33,483 nt of DNA from Chryseobacterium gleum (GCA_945869405.1 CAMBPD010000008.1:1-33483); one strand, 5' to 3'. Counted from the first letter of the stretch, positions 1-9,833 are shown. The notes: generated by a model not told the origin, from the letters alone. Made by a program: numbers and translations.

Positions 1-214
1 ACACGACCGCACTTTTCGCGAAATGCGCTTTGTCGAGTGTTGTTTGAGCTAGTGCCCGCAAGAGAAATACCCAAAGGATGTTTGGTTAGCCTTTGAGCTG
101 TTCATATGTTTTTTGCTAGATTGTTTGGCAGATTACACGTCCTTTCCTACACTTGTGTTAACTAAACTACTGAGGGCGGTTCTTTTAACCGCTTACCACT
201 AATCAATAATTGCC

Positions 215-376
215 GTGAATACTCCAATCGAAAACAGCCAAAAGCCTGAAGAGTTAAACGACTTACAGGCTAAAATCGAGATTTTGGAAGCCGAGAAGTC
301 CAAATTAGAAACCGAGTTGAAATCGCGCGAGGAAATGATGAGCAACCTCCTTTCATACATCCAGTCTTCGAAATAA
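215..376 (+). CDS. small Glu/Lys-rich, probably coiled-coil protein (53 aa, GTG start)
   Basis: Read directly: GTG start, V/M-NTPIENSQKPEELNDLQAKIEILEAEKSKLETELKSREEMMSNLLSYIQSSK, stop TAA; heptad-like leucines. In-frame stop at 200-202 limits the 5' end. Not in the supplied track (<60 aa). Confidence 0.5.
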   Translation: MNTPIENSQKPEELNDLQAKIEILEAEKSKLETELKSREEMMSNLLSYIQSSK

Positions 377-542
377 GCTCGCTTTTAGTTTTAATTGCAT
401 TCGTGTGAAATCTCCGCAATCTTGGAGTGTGTCCATGTCTTTATCTGAATGTTTAATTTTTCTTGTCAGGTTATAACAGCCCATTCATTGCCTTAAGTTA
501 ATTCTCAAATGCGTCAGGCGTTTGGTTTACTATGGAATAAAT

Positions 543-557
543 GGAATAATTTATTCC
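543..557. promoter_or_regulatory. inverted repeat GGAATAA-T-TTATTCC, with an extra direct copy GGAATAA at 534-540, upstream of the helicase gene
   Basis: Perfect 7-bp arms with 1-nt centre, 36 bp upstream of the ATG at 594. Confidence 0.35.
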
Positions 558-593
558 ACTCACACAAGCACCTTGCTTCGTTTCTTTGTCCCC

Positions 594-2858
594 ATGGAGT
601 CAACAACAGACATGATAGCCACTGCTGCAGCATTCGTAAACAGCACAGGGAGTCACATTTTTCTAACGGGTAAAGCGGGCACAGGTAAGACAACCTTTCT
701 GCGCAGTTTGGGCGAACGCACGCACAAACGTTTTGCGATTGTAGCGCCAACAGGCATTGCCGCGCTCAATGCTGGTGGAGTAACCATACATTCTATGTTT
801 CAGTTGCCACTAGGAACGTTCTTGCCTGATAGAACACCCTCCGGTCAGTTTGCCTCAGATGCCAATATTTACACACAGTATACGCTCTCGCGAAAGCATC
901 CCATTAGTGCCTTAAAAAAGCAGGTGCTGCGCAGCATAGATCTGCTCATTATTGATGAGGTGAGTATGCTCCGCGCCGATGTGCTCGATGCCATCGACTA
1001 CCGCATGCGCAGTGTGCGAGGCAATTTCTCTCGTGCCTTCGGAGGTGTGCAGGTGCTTATGATTGGTGACCTGTTTCAATTGCCGCCCATCGTGAAAGAC
1101 CATGAATGGGGCTTACTCAAGCGGTATTACCACAGTGCATTTTTCTTCGAAGCTAAAGCGATGCAAGCCGAAGGATTTGTATACATCGAATTGGATAAAA
1201 TCTACAGACAGACAGACGATCGTTTCATCAATGTCCTTAATCACTTGCGTGAGAATGCGGTTTCTGCCGCCGATATCGCTTTGCTCAATGAATACTACAA
1301 TCCAAGGGCTGCGCAGGAAGATGGGGTAATTACACTTACCACACACAACTACAAGGCCGACGAGATGAATCTGGCGCAGCTGCGCAAATTGGCGGGAAAG
1401 TCGTTTATCTACCAAGCGGCTATTGATAAGGATTTCCCGGAGTCGATGTACCCTTTGCCACAGAAGCTTGAACTCAAGGAAGGTGCGCAAGTCATGTTTG
1501 TGCGCAACGACAGCAACGGCGGTAAGTTCTTCAACGGGATGCTCGCCACTGTTAGTGATTTGGACGAAAATTCGATTAGCGTGCGCGTAATCGATAGCGG
1601 ACTTGTCATCATTGTGCCGCGCGAACAATGGGAGAATAAAAAGTATTCAGTGAGTGCCTCCACCCGCGATCTCGATGAAGAAGTAGTGGGCACGTTCAGT
1701 CAGTTTCCCATTAAGCTAGCTTGGGCGGTAACGGTGCACAAAAGTCAGGGCCTTACATTTGATCGTGCGGTGATCGACGTCGGCCAGGCATTCGCATCTG
1801 GTCAGGTCTATGTGGCACTTTCCCGGTTAAGATCACTCGACGGATTGACACTCAAAACACGCATTGACCCATCGGTCATTAGCAATGACTCCTTGGTGGT
1901 GAACTTCTCTCAGTCGAAGCATGCCTCCGATAAGCTTCAGCAAATACTCAACGATAGTCGTATACACTACATGCATGATCTTGTGGCAGCTACCTTCGAG
2001 TTCGTTTCTCTTGTGCGCGAACTCGAACACGTAGTTAAGGAAGAAGATACCTCGGGTGAGTTCGACGACGAGAACATGCAACCCGTGCTCACGACCATCA
2101 TGAACGCTCTTCGCGCTGAGGTCATCAACACCCAACGATTTGTGCAACAACTGCAAACTGTTTTAAGACAGGATGAACGCGATACCCTGCGCACAAGGTT
2201 GGATAAGGGAAGCAGTTATTACATGCAATTGCTGAGCGAACAGATTGCAAAACTTCTCCTGCACCATCAGCAAATGATGTGGGTGAGCTCTACCAAGACC
2301 TATATGAATATGCTTGGAGAGGTCGATCAGTTGCTCATGAAGAAGTACGAGGATATTGATAAGTCGGCGATAATTATAAATGGGCTCATCAGTCGAGATG
2401 AGTTTATAGATGTCTCGGTGATTGATAAGCGCAGAAGCTCTTTGCGTTTGCGATGGGTAGAGCAAGCACGTCTGCAGTTTCAAGAGCGACGTGCAACGGA
2501 AGTGGAAGTTGGTACCAAGAAAGAAAGAAAACCACGAGCTTCCAAGCGAACCGATCGCACGAGTAGGTCTGAGAAGCCTGATACGGTTGCTTTATCGTTG
2601 GGGCATTTTTTGGAAGGAAAATCGCTTGAAGAGATTGCTGCATTGCGTTCATTGGCGGTGTCAACCGTCGAGAATCATTTGACCAAGGCCATCGCCGCAG
2701 GGCAGTTAAAACTCGAGTCGTGGGTTCCCACTGATGAAAGCGCACTTATTGAAGGCGCTATTCGTGAGCACGGTGCTGAAGGGCTGAAGCCTGTCTTTGA
2801 TGCTTTACAGGGCAAATACTCCTATGGCATCATTCGCGCAGTTGGGGCTTCATTGTAG
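594..2858 (+). CDS. PIF1/RecD-like AAA ATPase helicase with C-terminal helix-turn-helix region
   Basis: Walker A GKAGTGKTT, Walker B LLIIDEVSM, C-terminal helicase motif AVTVHKSQGLTFDRAVIDVG...VYVALSR. C-terminal GKSLEEIAALRSLAVSTVENHL resembles the HTH seen at RecQ-type C-termini. ATG at 594 preferred over the track start at 522. Confidence 0.88.
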   Translation: MESTTDMIATAAAFVNSTGSHIFLTGKAGTGKTTFLRSLGERTHKRFAIVAPTGIAALNAGGVTIHSMFQLPLGTFLPDRTPSGQFASDANIYTQYTLSRKHPISALKKQVLRSIDLLIIDEVSMLRADVLDAIDYRMRSVRGNFSRAFGGVQVLMIGDLFQLPPIVKDHEWGLLKRYYHSAFFFEAKAMQAEGFVYIELDKIYRQTDDRFINVLNHLRENAVSAADIALLNEYYNPRAAQEDGVITLTTHNYKADEMNLAQLRKLAGKSFIYQAAIDKDFPESMYPLPQKLELKEGAQVMFVRNDSNGGKFFNGMLATVSDLDENSISVRVIDSGLVIIVPREQWENKKYSVSASTRDLDEEVVGTFSQFPIKLAWAVTVHKSQGLTFDRAVIDVGQAFASGQVYVALSRLRSLDGLTLKTRIDPSVISNDSLVVNFSQSKHASDKLQQILNDSRIHYMHDLVAATFEFVSLVRELEHVVKEEDTSGEFDDENMQPVLTTIMNALRAEVINTQRFVQQLQTVLRQDERDTLRTRLDKGSSYYMQLLSEQIAKLLLHHQQMMWVSSTKTYMNMLGEVDQLLMKKYEDIDKSAIIINGLISRDEFIDVSVIDKRRSSLRLRWVEQARLQFQERRATEVEVGTKKERKPRASKRTDRTSRSEKPDTVALSLGHFLEGKSLEEIAALRSLAVSTVENHLTKAIAAGQLKLESWVPTDESALIEGAIREHGAEGLKPVFDALQGKYSYGIIRAVGASL

Positions 2859-2875
2859 CTTATGCCGCCAGTGAT

Positions 2876-4231
2876 TTAATACCTCAACCACTTCCACAAC
2901 TCCTTATACGACGGCTTCTTGCCATACATGAGTATGCCCACCCGATAGATTTTGGCGGCAAGCCAAACAAAAAAGAAAATGGTAGCAACTAGGGTAACAA
3001 TGGAAAGAAGCTTCAAACCAATCGATACGCCTATCGCCGTCTTCACCATCATCACAATAGGCGAGGTGAAGGGCACAATTGCGAAGATAGTACCGATGCT
3101 ACTCTCCGGATTTTCAATCATCATGGTCGATACGATGTAGCCGAATACCAGCGGCAACGTAACGGGCATCATGAACTGTTGCGTGTCGGTTTCATTGTCT
3201 ACACTTGCCCCAATGGCAGCAAACATGGATGCGTATAACAAATAACCGCACACAAAAAAGACAAGGAATGAAAGAACTACGTCGGTCCATGGAACCTCTT
3301 GGATCACAGCGAGAATATCTGTTTGCATGCTGGCGGCGTCTGTCTCGTCCGACATGTTTTGAGCTTCAATGATGCCTCCGCTATCTATCATAGCAAGTTG
3401 CTCTTTTTGCTTTTCAAGCAACTGTTTTTGCATGGCTCCTACACCGAAAGCAGAGATGGCTGCTGTAAGCCCAACCCAAATCAAAAACTGTGTAAGTCCT
3501 ACCAATCCTATACCGATGATCTTACCCATCATCAACTGAAACGGCCTTACACTAGAGATAATTACTTCCACAATGCGGTTGGTCTTTTCTTCCATTACAC
3601 CGCGCATCACTTGCACTCCATAAAAGAAAATGAAAAAATAGATGATGAGCGCAAACCCAAATCCAATCATCGCTTTTACAGAGGTAAGATCTTCCTTGTC
3701 ACCAGCACTGGGCTTAATCACATTGATGTCTACCGATTGACGTATGCTTTTGTAGGTTTCAATGGAGATGTTGTTTTTTTTCGCGCGATACAATTCGAAG
3801 GCATCCTCTATGTCGCTGGCAATACGGTTTTGGATGGACATGCTGGGCGTCTTCTCTGCAAACATCTCAACCTTCCCATCGGTGTACGAAATTTCAGACA
3901 ATTGAATTACTGCTGTGTAAACCCCTGATTCCAGTTCTTGCTTCGCGTCTACCGCACCCTTTCGGAAATCATACGATAGTTTTTCGGTGCTCCGAAAACG
4001 GGGCCGATCAACGCCGGCTTGCTGGTAAACTAGAATTTCATCTTCAAGGAGGTAGCCCAAATCGTCGGCCAAAAGGATATGGTGGTGCGTCGTGTCGCTT
4101 GCTGCCAATAATGCAACCCCTACGATAAGTCCCCCAAAAATAATAGGGCCTAAAATGGTCATAATCAAAAAGCTCTTCTTTTTGACCTTGCTCAAATATT
4201 CGCGTTGGATGATGAGGAGTGTCTTATTCAT
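2876..4231 (-). CDS. ABC-2 type transporter permease (NatB-like)
   Basis: MNKTLLIIQREYLSKVKKKSFLIMTILGPI N-terminus, large extracytoplasmic loop, VMRGVMEEKTNRIVEVIISSVRPFQLMMGKIIGIG motif, C-terminal TM helices. Start overlaps the upstream ATPase stop (ATGAATAA). Confidence 0.87.
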   Translation of the reverse strand: MNKTLLIIQREYLSKVKKKSFLIMTILGPIIFGGLIVGVALLAASDTTHHHILLADDLGYLLEDEILVYQQAGVDRPRFRSTEKLSYDFRKGAVDAKQELESGVYTAVIQLSEISYTDGKVEMFAEKTPSMSIQNRIASDIEDAFELYRAKKNNISIETYKSIRQSVDINVIKPSAGDKEDLTSVKAMIGFGFALIIYFFIFFYGVQVMRGVMEEKTNRIVEVIISSVRPFQLMMGKIIGIGLVGLTQFLIWVGLTAAISAFGVGAMQKQLLEKQKEQLAMIDSGGIIEAQNMSDETDAASMQTDILAVIQEVPWTDVVLSFLVFFVCGYLLYASMFAAIGASVDNETDTQQFMMPVTLPLVFGYIVSTMMIENPESSIGTIFAIVPFTSPIVMMVKTAIGVSIGLKLLSIVTLVATIFFFVWLAAKIYRVGILMYGKKPSYKELWKWLRY

Positions 4232-5153
4232 GGGTAGCATTGAATTGTTGTACTGCTTGAATGAAGATCTGCTCCATATCGGGAACAAGCTCATTCACAG
4301 CTTGAATATTCACATGGGGTAGCAAGGATTGCAATAACTCATTGAGCGTGCGACCATGCAAAAGCTTTATCTCTGCGTATGACTCAGTGTTAGAGTTCAC
4401 TGTGCGCAACAACTCAAACTCTGCCCACAAGCCAATACCAATGTCCAAAGCGGCTCCTTCGAAATCGACACGATAGGTTTGTGTGCGAAAGCGTGATTTG
4501 ATTTCTTTCACAGATCCTTCTAAAATCACTTGCGATCGATTGATGAGTGCAATGTTGTCGCAAAGCGATTCAACGCTTCCCATGTCGTGTGTTGAAAGTA
4601 TTATGGTGGCTCCTTCATCCTTCAATCGTAGCATCTCCTGCCGAATCAGTTCTGCATTGATGGGGTCAAAACCGCTAAATGGCTCATCGAGTATAAGCAA
4701 CTTGGGCTTGTGCAATACTGTGGTGATGAACTGTACTTTTTGAGCCATCCCTTTCGAGAGATCCTCTACTTTTTTGTCCCACCAACTCGTTATTTCAAAC
4801 CGCTCAAACCATTCCTTCAATCGAGTGCGGGCTTCTCGTGAAGAAAGTCCTTTCAACTGTGCCAGGTACATGCATTGCTCACCGACATTCATCTTTTTAT
4901 ACAGGCCACGCTCCTCAGGCAGATAACCGATATGCTCTACATCGCCCGGCTGCAGAGGCCTTCCTCCGAAGAGCACTTCCCCTTGGTCGGGACCAGTGAT
5001 TTGGTTGATGATGCGTATGAGCGATGTTTTACCGGCTCCGTTGGGCCCCAGTAATCCAAATACACTATTCTCTGGAACAACGATGCTAACATCGTTCAGA
5101 GCCTTGTGTTTCGCATAGGATTTATGAATGTGACGGGCTTCGAGAGCGTTCAT
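4224..5153 (-). CDS. ABC transporter ATP-binding protein (NatA-like)
   Basis: Walker A GLLGPNGAGKTS, signature LSKGMAQKVQ, Walker B LLILDEPFSGFDP. The track start at 5174 is a TTG; ATG at 5153 preferred. Confidence 0.9.
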   Translation of the reverse strand: MNALEARHIHKSYAKHKALNDVSIVVPENSVFGLLGPNGAGKTSLIRIINQITGPDQGEVLFGGRPLQPGDVEHIGYLPEERGLYKKMNVGEQCMYLAQLKGLSSREARTRLKEWFERFEITSWWDKKVEDLSKGMAQKVQFITTVLHKPKLLILDEPFSGFDPINAELIRQEMLRLKDEGATIILSTHDMGSVESLCDNIALINRSQVILEGSVKEIKSRFRTQTYRVDFEGAALDIGIGLWAEFELLRTVNSNTESYAEIKLLHGRTLNELLQSLLPHVNIQAVNELVPDMEQIFIQAVQQFNATHE

Positions 5154-5206
5154 TGGGGTAGGTACAAAATTCAAATTACAAAGGATGTTATGGAGCGCTG
5201 CTCTTT

Positions 5207-6334
5207 TTACTTCAAAGAATCGAGAACCCCCGCTACGATGTAGTCAAGTTGCTCGTGGGTGAGTTCAGTGTGCATAGGAAGTGAAATCACATTGTGTGAG
5301 AGTGTTTCCGTGACCGGGAAATCTCCCTCTTTGTAACGTGCATCCGTGTAGGCCTTCTGCATGTGCATCGGCACAGGGTAGTATACCATAGAGGAGATTC
5401 CTTTCTCTTGAAGTGAGGCCTGAAGTGCAGTGCGATCAACTCCGCACAACACGAGTGTATATTGGTGAAAAACGTGCGTGCTCTTTGGGTCGCGCACTGG
5501 TATGGCTAGTTTCTCGTGACCGGCAAACGCCTTGTCGTAATGAACCGCCGCACGCTGGCGATTGGCGATATACTCATCGAGTTGGGCCAATTTCACATTG
5601 AGCACCGCTGCTTGAATAGTGTCTAGGCGAGAATTTACTCCAATGCTATCATGGTAGTAGCGCACCTTCATGCCATGGTTGGAGATGACGCGAAGCTTCT
5701 CTGCCAGCGCATCATCGTTGGTAAACATGGCGCCACCATCTCCGTAGCAACCTAAGTTCTTGGATGGAAAGAAACTGGTGGTTCCCACGTTGCCCATCGT
5801 ACCGGCTTGCTTGCGTGTGCCATCACTAAAAGTATATAGGGCACCAACAGCTTGGCAATTATCTTCAATTACCGCAAGATTGTGTTTCTGCGCTATGCGC
5901 AGAATGCTCTCCATGTCGGCGCATTGACCAAAAAGATGAACAGGTACAATCGCTTTTGTTTTAGGGGTAATAGCATTCTCCAGAGAAACGGGATCGATGT
6001 TGTATGTGCCAGGCAATGCATCTACCAATACGGGGGTGAGCTGCAATAAAGCAATCACTTCAACAGTGGCCACGAAGGTGAACGAAGTGGTAATTACTTC
6101 ATCACCGGGCTTGAGGTCGAGCGCCATCATAGCTATTTGCAAGGCATCTGTTCCGTTGGCACAAGGTATCACATGCTTTACATCCATGTACTTTTCCAAC
6201 GAGGCTTGAAATTCTTTTACTGCGGGTCCATTGATGAAGGCAGTGTTCTCCACCACATTTAAAATGGCTGCATCAATTTCCTGCTTCACTTTGAGATATT
6301 GGGTCTTTAGATCGACCATAGGAATATTCATCAT
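5207..6334 (-). CDS. DegT/DnrJ/EryC1/StrS-family PLP-dependent aminotransferase
   Basis: VDLKTQYLKVKQEID, GTDALQIAMMALDLKPGDEVIT, PVHLFGQCADM, PLP-lysine motif SFFPSKNLGCYGDGGAMFT. Confidence 0.92.
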   Translation of the reverse strand: MMNIPMVDLKTQYLKVKQEIDAAILNVVENTAFINGPAVKEFQASLEKYMDVKHVIPCANGTDALQIAMMALDLKPGDEVITTSFTFVATVEVIALLQLTPVLVDALPGTYNIDPVSLENAITPKTKAIVPVHLFGQCADMESILRIAQKHNLAVIEDNCQAVGALYTFSDGTRKQAGTMGNVGTTSFFPSKNLGCYGDGGAMFTNDDALAEKLRVISNHGMKVRYYHDSIGVNSRLDTIQAAVLNVKLAQLDEYIANRQRAAVHYDKAFAGHEKLAIPVRDPKSTHVFHQYTLVLCGVDRTALQASLQEKGISSMVYYPVPMHMQKAYTDARYKEGDFPVTETLSHNVISLPMHTELTHEQLDYIVAGVLDSLK

Positions 6335-6420
6335 ACTTCAATAGGCTTTTTTGGAGCGCCGAAGATACTATGAATTGCAGCCGCACGGAAGGGCTGGGTT
6401 GTCTACAAACGATTAAAATC

Positions 6421-8466
6421 TTATCGCCAAAACTTGATGAGTAGAATCTCAATTGCCAGAAATATGAGCGACCAAACAATGAGGCTAAGCCAGAATTTTT
6501 GACCATCCTCTATAGTTGCCGCCCCGAGGGCTACCGACTCAATGTCGCCGGCTAACACAGACCAATTTGTGAGCCCAAGCGATTTCAGTTGGTCTGTGAA
6601 TGAGGTAATGTCCATGGTCTTGTTGTAAGACTCCGTGCGATTGTAATTAAAGGCCAACGGCTGCACTGCATTGCTGCCCCAGTTTAGCATATAGTTGCCC
6701 GCTGTTCCTAGGTCGCTGCGCACATACACTTCTACTTGGTTGCCTGCATTGCGATGCTCTGGTATGACCTCTGAATTCGTCAATAGGTTGGCGAGTCTAA
6801 ACGTCTCCTCTCCGTTCATCTGAATATTTCGTAGCACAATGGCTTCTTCACCTCCTAGCACATAGCTCAGTTGCGCTGTTGGTTGAGAGAATTCTGCCAT
6901 GCGCACCAGAGTAGCAGGGAAAAAAGCATGCTGTGTGAAGTTAGTTTCCTCCAAAGCAAGTGAAACGCATGAGAAATAAAGTCGACCATGACCTATCGAC
7001 GCCGAAACTAAAAATGAACTCCCGTTTTGAAGGGTAAGCATAGGCTCTGCCAATTGAGCTGTCGAAAGGGTGAGGTTGTAGTAAAGTGTCGCTGTCGGCA
7101 GGTCGATGTTGCCCGCGCTTCTTTGAAAAGCTTCTTTGAAAATGTAGTGCTCATAGTTCACGGTGGTCACAGGCGACGGAGTGTTCATCTTTCCCGCGAT
7201 TTGGCCTGCCTTCCATAGTGCAAGTGCGGCGTTGTATTCATTGAGAATAATTTCTGTAGCAGGAATAACCAATACGCTGCCGCCCGACTCCATGAATTTA
7301 TTGAGCTCACTTACCAAGCCAGAAGATAGCGAGCGTAGTTGGTTGATCACAATCATCTGCTGACCCGCAAACCGACTGTAGTCGATGGCACTTTCAGGCA
7401 GGCTCGTCCACTCGTAAAAAGGATCATCAGAAAATACAGCTCTCACAGCTTGCGTCGCAGCCAATGTGCCTGCAATTTCCATCACTCGAATGCGCTCGGC
7501 TACGGTGTAACTGAAGTAGTAGGCATCATCTTTTGTAATAGATGCATCATCTATCGACAGTGAACAATGCTTGAATCCAGCCTCTGTATTGGTGTATGTA
7601 ATATCGATAGTGCTGGTGGATGATGCCGGAAGGCTAGCGGTGGCAACGCTTTTTTGAGTGCCATTAATTACCAGTTGCAGCGGCATCGACTCGATGTCTT
7701 CTTCGCCTGTATTTACTATCCGTGCATGCAATATTTCGGGTTGATTTATTTGACGAACTGGGGTTTCAAACCAGACCGAATCGATAAATACATTGGCTTT
7801 TATTTCAGGGAGCTCGGGCACCACGGTAACGCGCATCGTAGTATCATTTACTACTTTCTCGAGATCCGTCACTGAGGCTTGTAAATCGGTGAGCACGAAC
7901 GATTGGCGCTTTTCAAGGCCAGAGGTAACTAAAGCGTCGCGCTGCCTAATTACGATCTCGCTAAGCTTGCGGCTGGCAGGCGAGAGGTCAACTTCTTGAA
8001 TGAGTGAGGTCATCTCTTCCTTGCTGACAAGCCGTTGATGCCGACCTTCAAAATCGCCTGTCAAAAGTTGAAATTTGTCGGAAGGAGAAAACGACTCTAC
8101 GATTTCCAAGGCCTTGTTCTTTGCCAAGTCAAGCATAGCTCCATCTTTTCCTGCTCCCTGCATACTAAAGGAGTTGTCGATGTACACGGAAACGGCAGTG
8201 TCGCCCGGCTTTTCAGTTGCGCCTGGCTTGGGAAGGTAGGGCTGCGCAAATGCAAGCACAATCGCTGCCATGGCCAGCATGCGACTAGCCAGAATGAGCA
8301 GATGTTTTAATTTGCGTTTGCTTTGCGTTTCTTGCTTAATCTCTTTCAAAAAATCAACGTTCGAAAAATACACTTTCTTGAACTTTCGAAAGTTGAATAA
8401 GTGCACGATGATGGGTATCGCAGTAGCGGTTAAACACCAAAGCATTTCTGGATGCACAAATTTCAT
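6421..8466 (-). CDS. BatA (aerotolerance regulator N-terminal) domain membrane protein with VWA-like region
   Basis: N-terminus MKFVHPEMLWCLTATAIPIIVHLFNFRKFKKVYFSNVDFLKEIKQETQSKRKLKHLLIL; VSVYIDNSFSMQG VWA-like motif; C-terminal TM helix. Confidence 0.88.
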   Translation of the reverse strand: MKFVHPEMLWCLTATAIPIIVHLFNFRKFKKVYFSNVDFLKEIKQETQSKRKLKHLLILASRMLAMAAIVLAFAQPYLPKPGATEKPGDTAVSVYIDNSFSMQGAGKDGAMLDLAKNKALEIVESFSPSDKFQLLTGDFEGRHQRLVSKEEMTSLIQEVDLSPASRKLSEIVIRQRDALVTSGLEKRQSFVLTDLQASVTDLEKVVNDTTMRVTVVPELPEIKANVFIDSVWFETPVRQINQPEILHARIVNTGEEDIESMPLQLVINGTQKSVATASLPASSTSTIDITYTNTEAGFKHCSLSIDDASITKDDAYYFSYTVAERIRVMEIAGTLAATQAVRAVFSDDPFYEWTSLPESAIDYSRFAGQQMIVINQLRSLSSGLVSELNKFMESGGSVLVIPATEIILNEYNAALALWKAGQIAGKMNTPSPVTTVNYEHYIFKEAFQRSAGNIDLPTATLYYNLTLSTAQLAEPMLTLQNGSSFLVSASIGHGRLYFSCVSLALEETNFTQHAFFPATLVRMAEFSQPTAQLSYVLGGEEAIVLRNIQMNGEETFRLANLLTNSEVIPEHRNAGNQVEVYVRSDLGTAGNYMLNWGSNAVQPLAFNYNRTESYNKTMDITSFTDQLKSLGLTNWSVLAGDIESVALGAATIEDGQKFWLSLIVWSLIFLAIEILLIKFWR

Positions 8467-8474
8467 AGGTGCCG

Positions 8475-8482
8475 CGAAGATA
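8475..8482 (-). promoter_or_regulatory. putative -7 element TATCTTCG (one mismatch to TANNTTTG) of the BatA-domain gene
   Basis: 8 nt upstream of the ATG at 8466; no clear -33 TTG seen. Confidence 0.4.
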
Positions 8483-8586
8483 ACAGCGGGAGACTGTTTC
8501 AGTTAGCTGCTCTTCGGAAAATTGGTTAATCGCGCTTGAAATAAAATCGCAGGAGTATAGAAGTGTAAACTCATTCACACAAATCG

Positions 8587-9816
8587 TCACAACACCCGAC
8601 CACGCAACGTCATGCCTAGCACAGGACTGTTTTTTGATTTGGATTGCCAATTTTCAGAAGTGAACGAGGTGTCTTCATCGGTGAAAATAACGCTTACGGA
8701 AACATTCGAGTCTTCGCTTATAGGGTGCGCGTCCAAGCCCAATACGTGCTCCGGACCAGAGGTGAACTTCTCAATGATTTCTTGGGGTGTCATATGTTTC
8801 TCGAGCGCTGTAAAAGCAGTGCAGAAGGTCGACTCAAGGGAGCTGATCCCGAAAAAGGCGTCGTCAAATTCGCGTACTTTGTGCTCCACATCTTCCGGAC
8901 AATGATCGCTCACAATAGCGTCTATCGTGCCATCTTTCAGTCCGGCGATGAGCGCCCTGCGTTCTTCTTTGCCTCTAAACGGAGGTATAACCTTGAAGTT
9001 GGAATCGAATGTTCTCAGGGAGTCATCAGTAAACAGCAGTTGATGGGCCGCAACAGCACACGTCACGTGCAAGCCATCGCGTTTCGCTTTGCGAATCATC
9101 TCAACACTTCGTGCAGATGAGACTAGCATGAAATGCAACTTGCCGCCGCAGTAGCGCAACAATTCAATATCGCGTTGAACGCGTATTTCTTCGGCAAGGG
9201 TTGGAATGCCTTTCATGCCGAGTGAAACGCTGACTTCTCCTTCGTGCATTTGTCCATTTCCGTTTACTCCGCGATCCCATGGCAGCACCAGTATGCGTCC
9301 GCCGAAATTCTGAGTGTACTCCAGTGCGCGGCACATAAGTTCTGTGCTAATGTCTCCGCGGTCGTCGCTGAAACCAACAGCTCCTGCCTGGTGCATATCA
9401 AACATTTCGGCAAGCTGCTTTCCTTCTAATTTTTGAGAGAGGCCGCCAAGTGAAAGAAGTTCGCACCCAATTTCTGAATGTCCTTTTAGGAAGTGAACAG
9501 CCGATTTAGTATCAACCGCAGGCAGGGTAGAGGGCAAAAGCGCAATCCGCGCGTAGCCTCCTCGTCGTGCAGCTTTTTTTAGACTAATAAAGTCTTCTTT
9601 AAACTCTGCTCCTGGCTCACCGCCGCGAGCGGAAAGATCCGTCCAACCCCTCGAAACAATACAGCCTTTCCCATTGACGGTTTTCGCCTTGGAATCAGTT
9701 ATTTCGTTTGCGATGGAAAGAAGGCGATTACCTTGAACTAGTACATCACGTTTTTTGCCATGATGGCTGGAGGCAGGATCGTGAATCAGCGCTGACTTCA
9801 GAAGGACTTTAATCAT
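8587..9816 (-). CDS. dihydroorotase-like amidohydrolase, probably catalytically degenerate
   Basis: Full-length similarity to type I dihydroorotase (GWTDLSARGGEPGAEFKEDF...RGGYARIALLPSTLPAVDT...HVTCAVAAHQLLFTDD...SDHCPED), but the HxH metal motif reads SAR. Confidence 0.85.
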   Translation of the reverse strand: MIKVLLKSALIHDPASSHHGKKRDVLVQGNRLLSIANEITDSKAKTVNGKGCIVSRGWTDLSARGGEPGAEFKEDFISLKKAARRGGYARIALLPSTLPAVDTKSAVHFLKGHSEIGCELLSLGGLSQKLEGKQLAEMFDMHQAGAVGFSDDRGDISTELMCRALEYTQNFGGRILVLPWDRGVNGNGQMHEGEVSVSLGMKGIPTLAEEIRVQRDIELLRYCGGKLHFMLVSSARSVEMIRKAKRDGLHVTCAVAAHQLLFTDDSLRTFDSNFKVIPPFRGKEERRALIAGLKDGTIDAIVSDHCPEDVEHKVREFDDAFFGISSLESTFCTAFTALEKHMTPQEIIEKFTSGPEHVLGLDAHPISEDSNVSVSVIFTDEDTSFTSENWQSKSKNSPVLGMTLRGRVL

Positions 9817-9825
9817 ACTGAAGCG

Positions 9826-9833
9826 CGAAAGTA
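9826..9833 (-). promoter_or_regulatory. putative -7 element TACTTTCG (one mismatch to TANNTTTG) of the dihydroorotase-like gene
   Basis: 9 nt upstream of the ATG at 9816. Confidence 0.35.

Noticed and set aside
1-96. Open plus-strand frame (TRPHFSRNALCRVLFELVPAREIPKGCLVSL) possibly the tail of a gene from the left
   Set aside because: Only 31 codons, no recognisable family; cannot be supported without upstream sequence.
176-192. GCGGTT-CTTTT-AACCGC hairpin as a terminator
   Set aside because: Lacks a following T tract; kept only as context for the small ORF at 215.
1113-1628. 171-aa minus-strand ORF
   Set aside because: Antisense inside the helicase coding region, whose motifs are clear; no family signal.
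3299-3928. 209-aa plus-strand ORF
   Set aside because: Antisense to the well-supported ABC permease; no recognisable motifs, low-complexity His/Tyr-rich composition typical of antisense translation.
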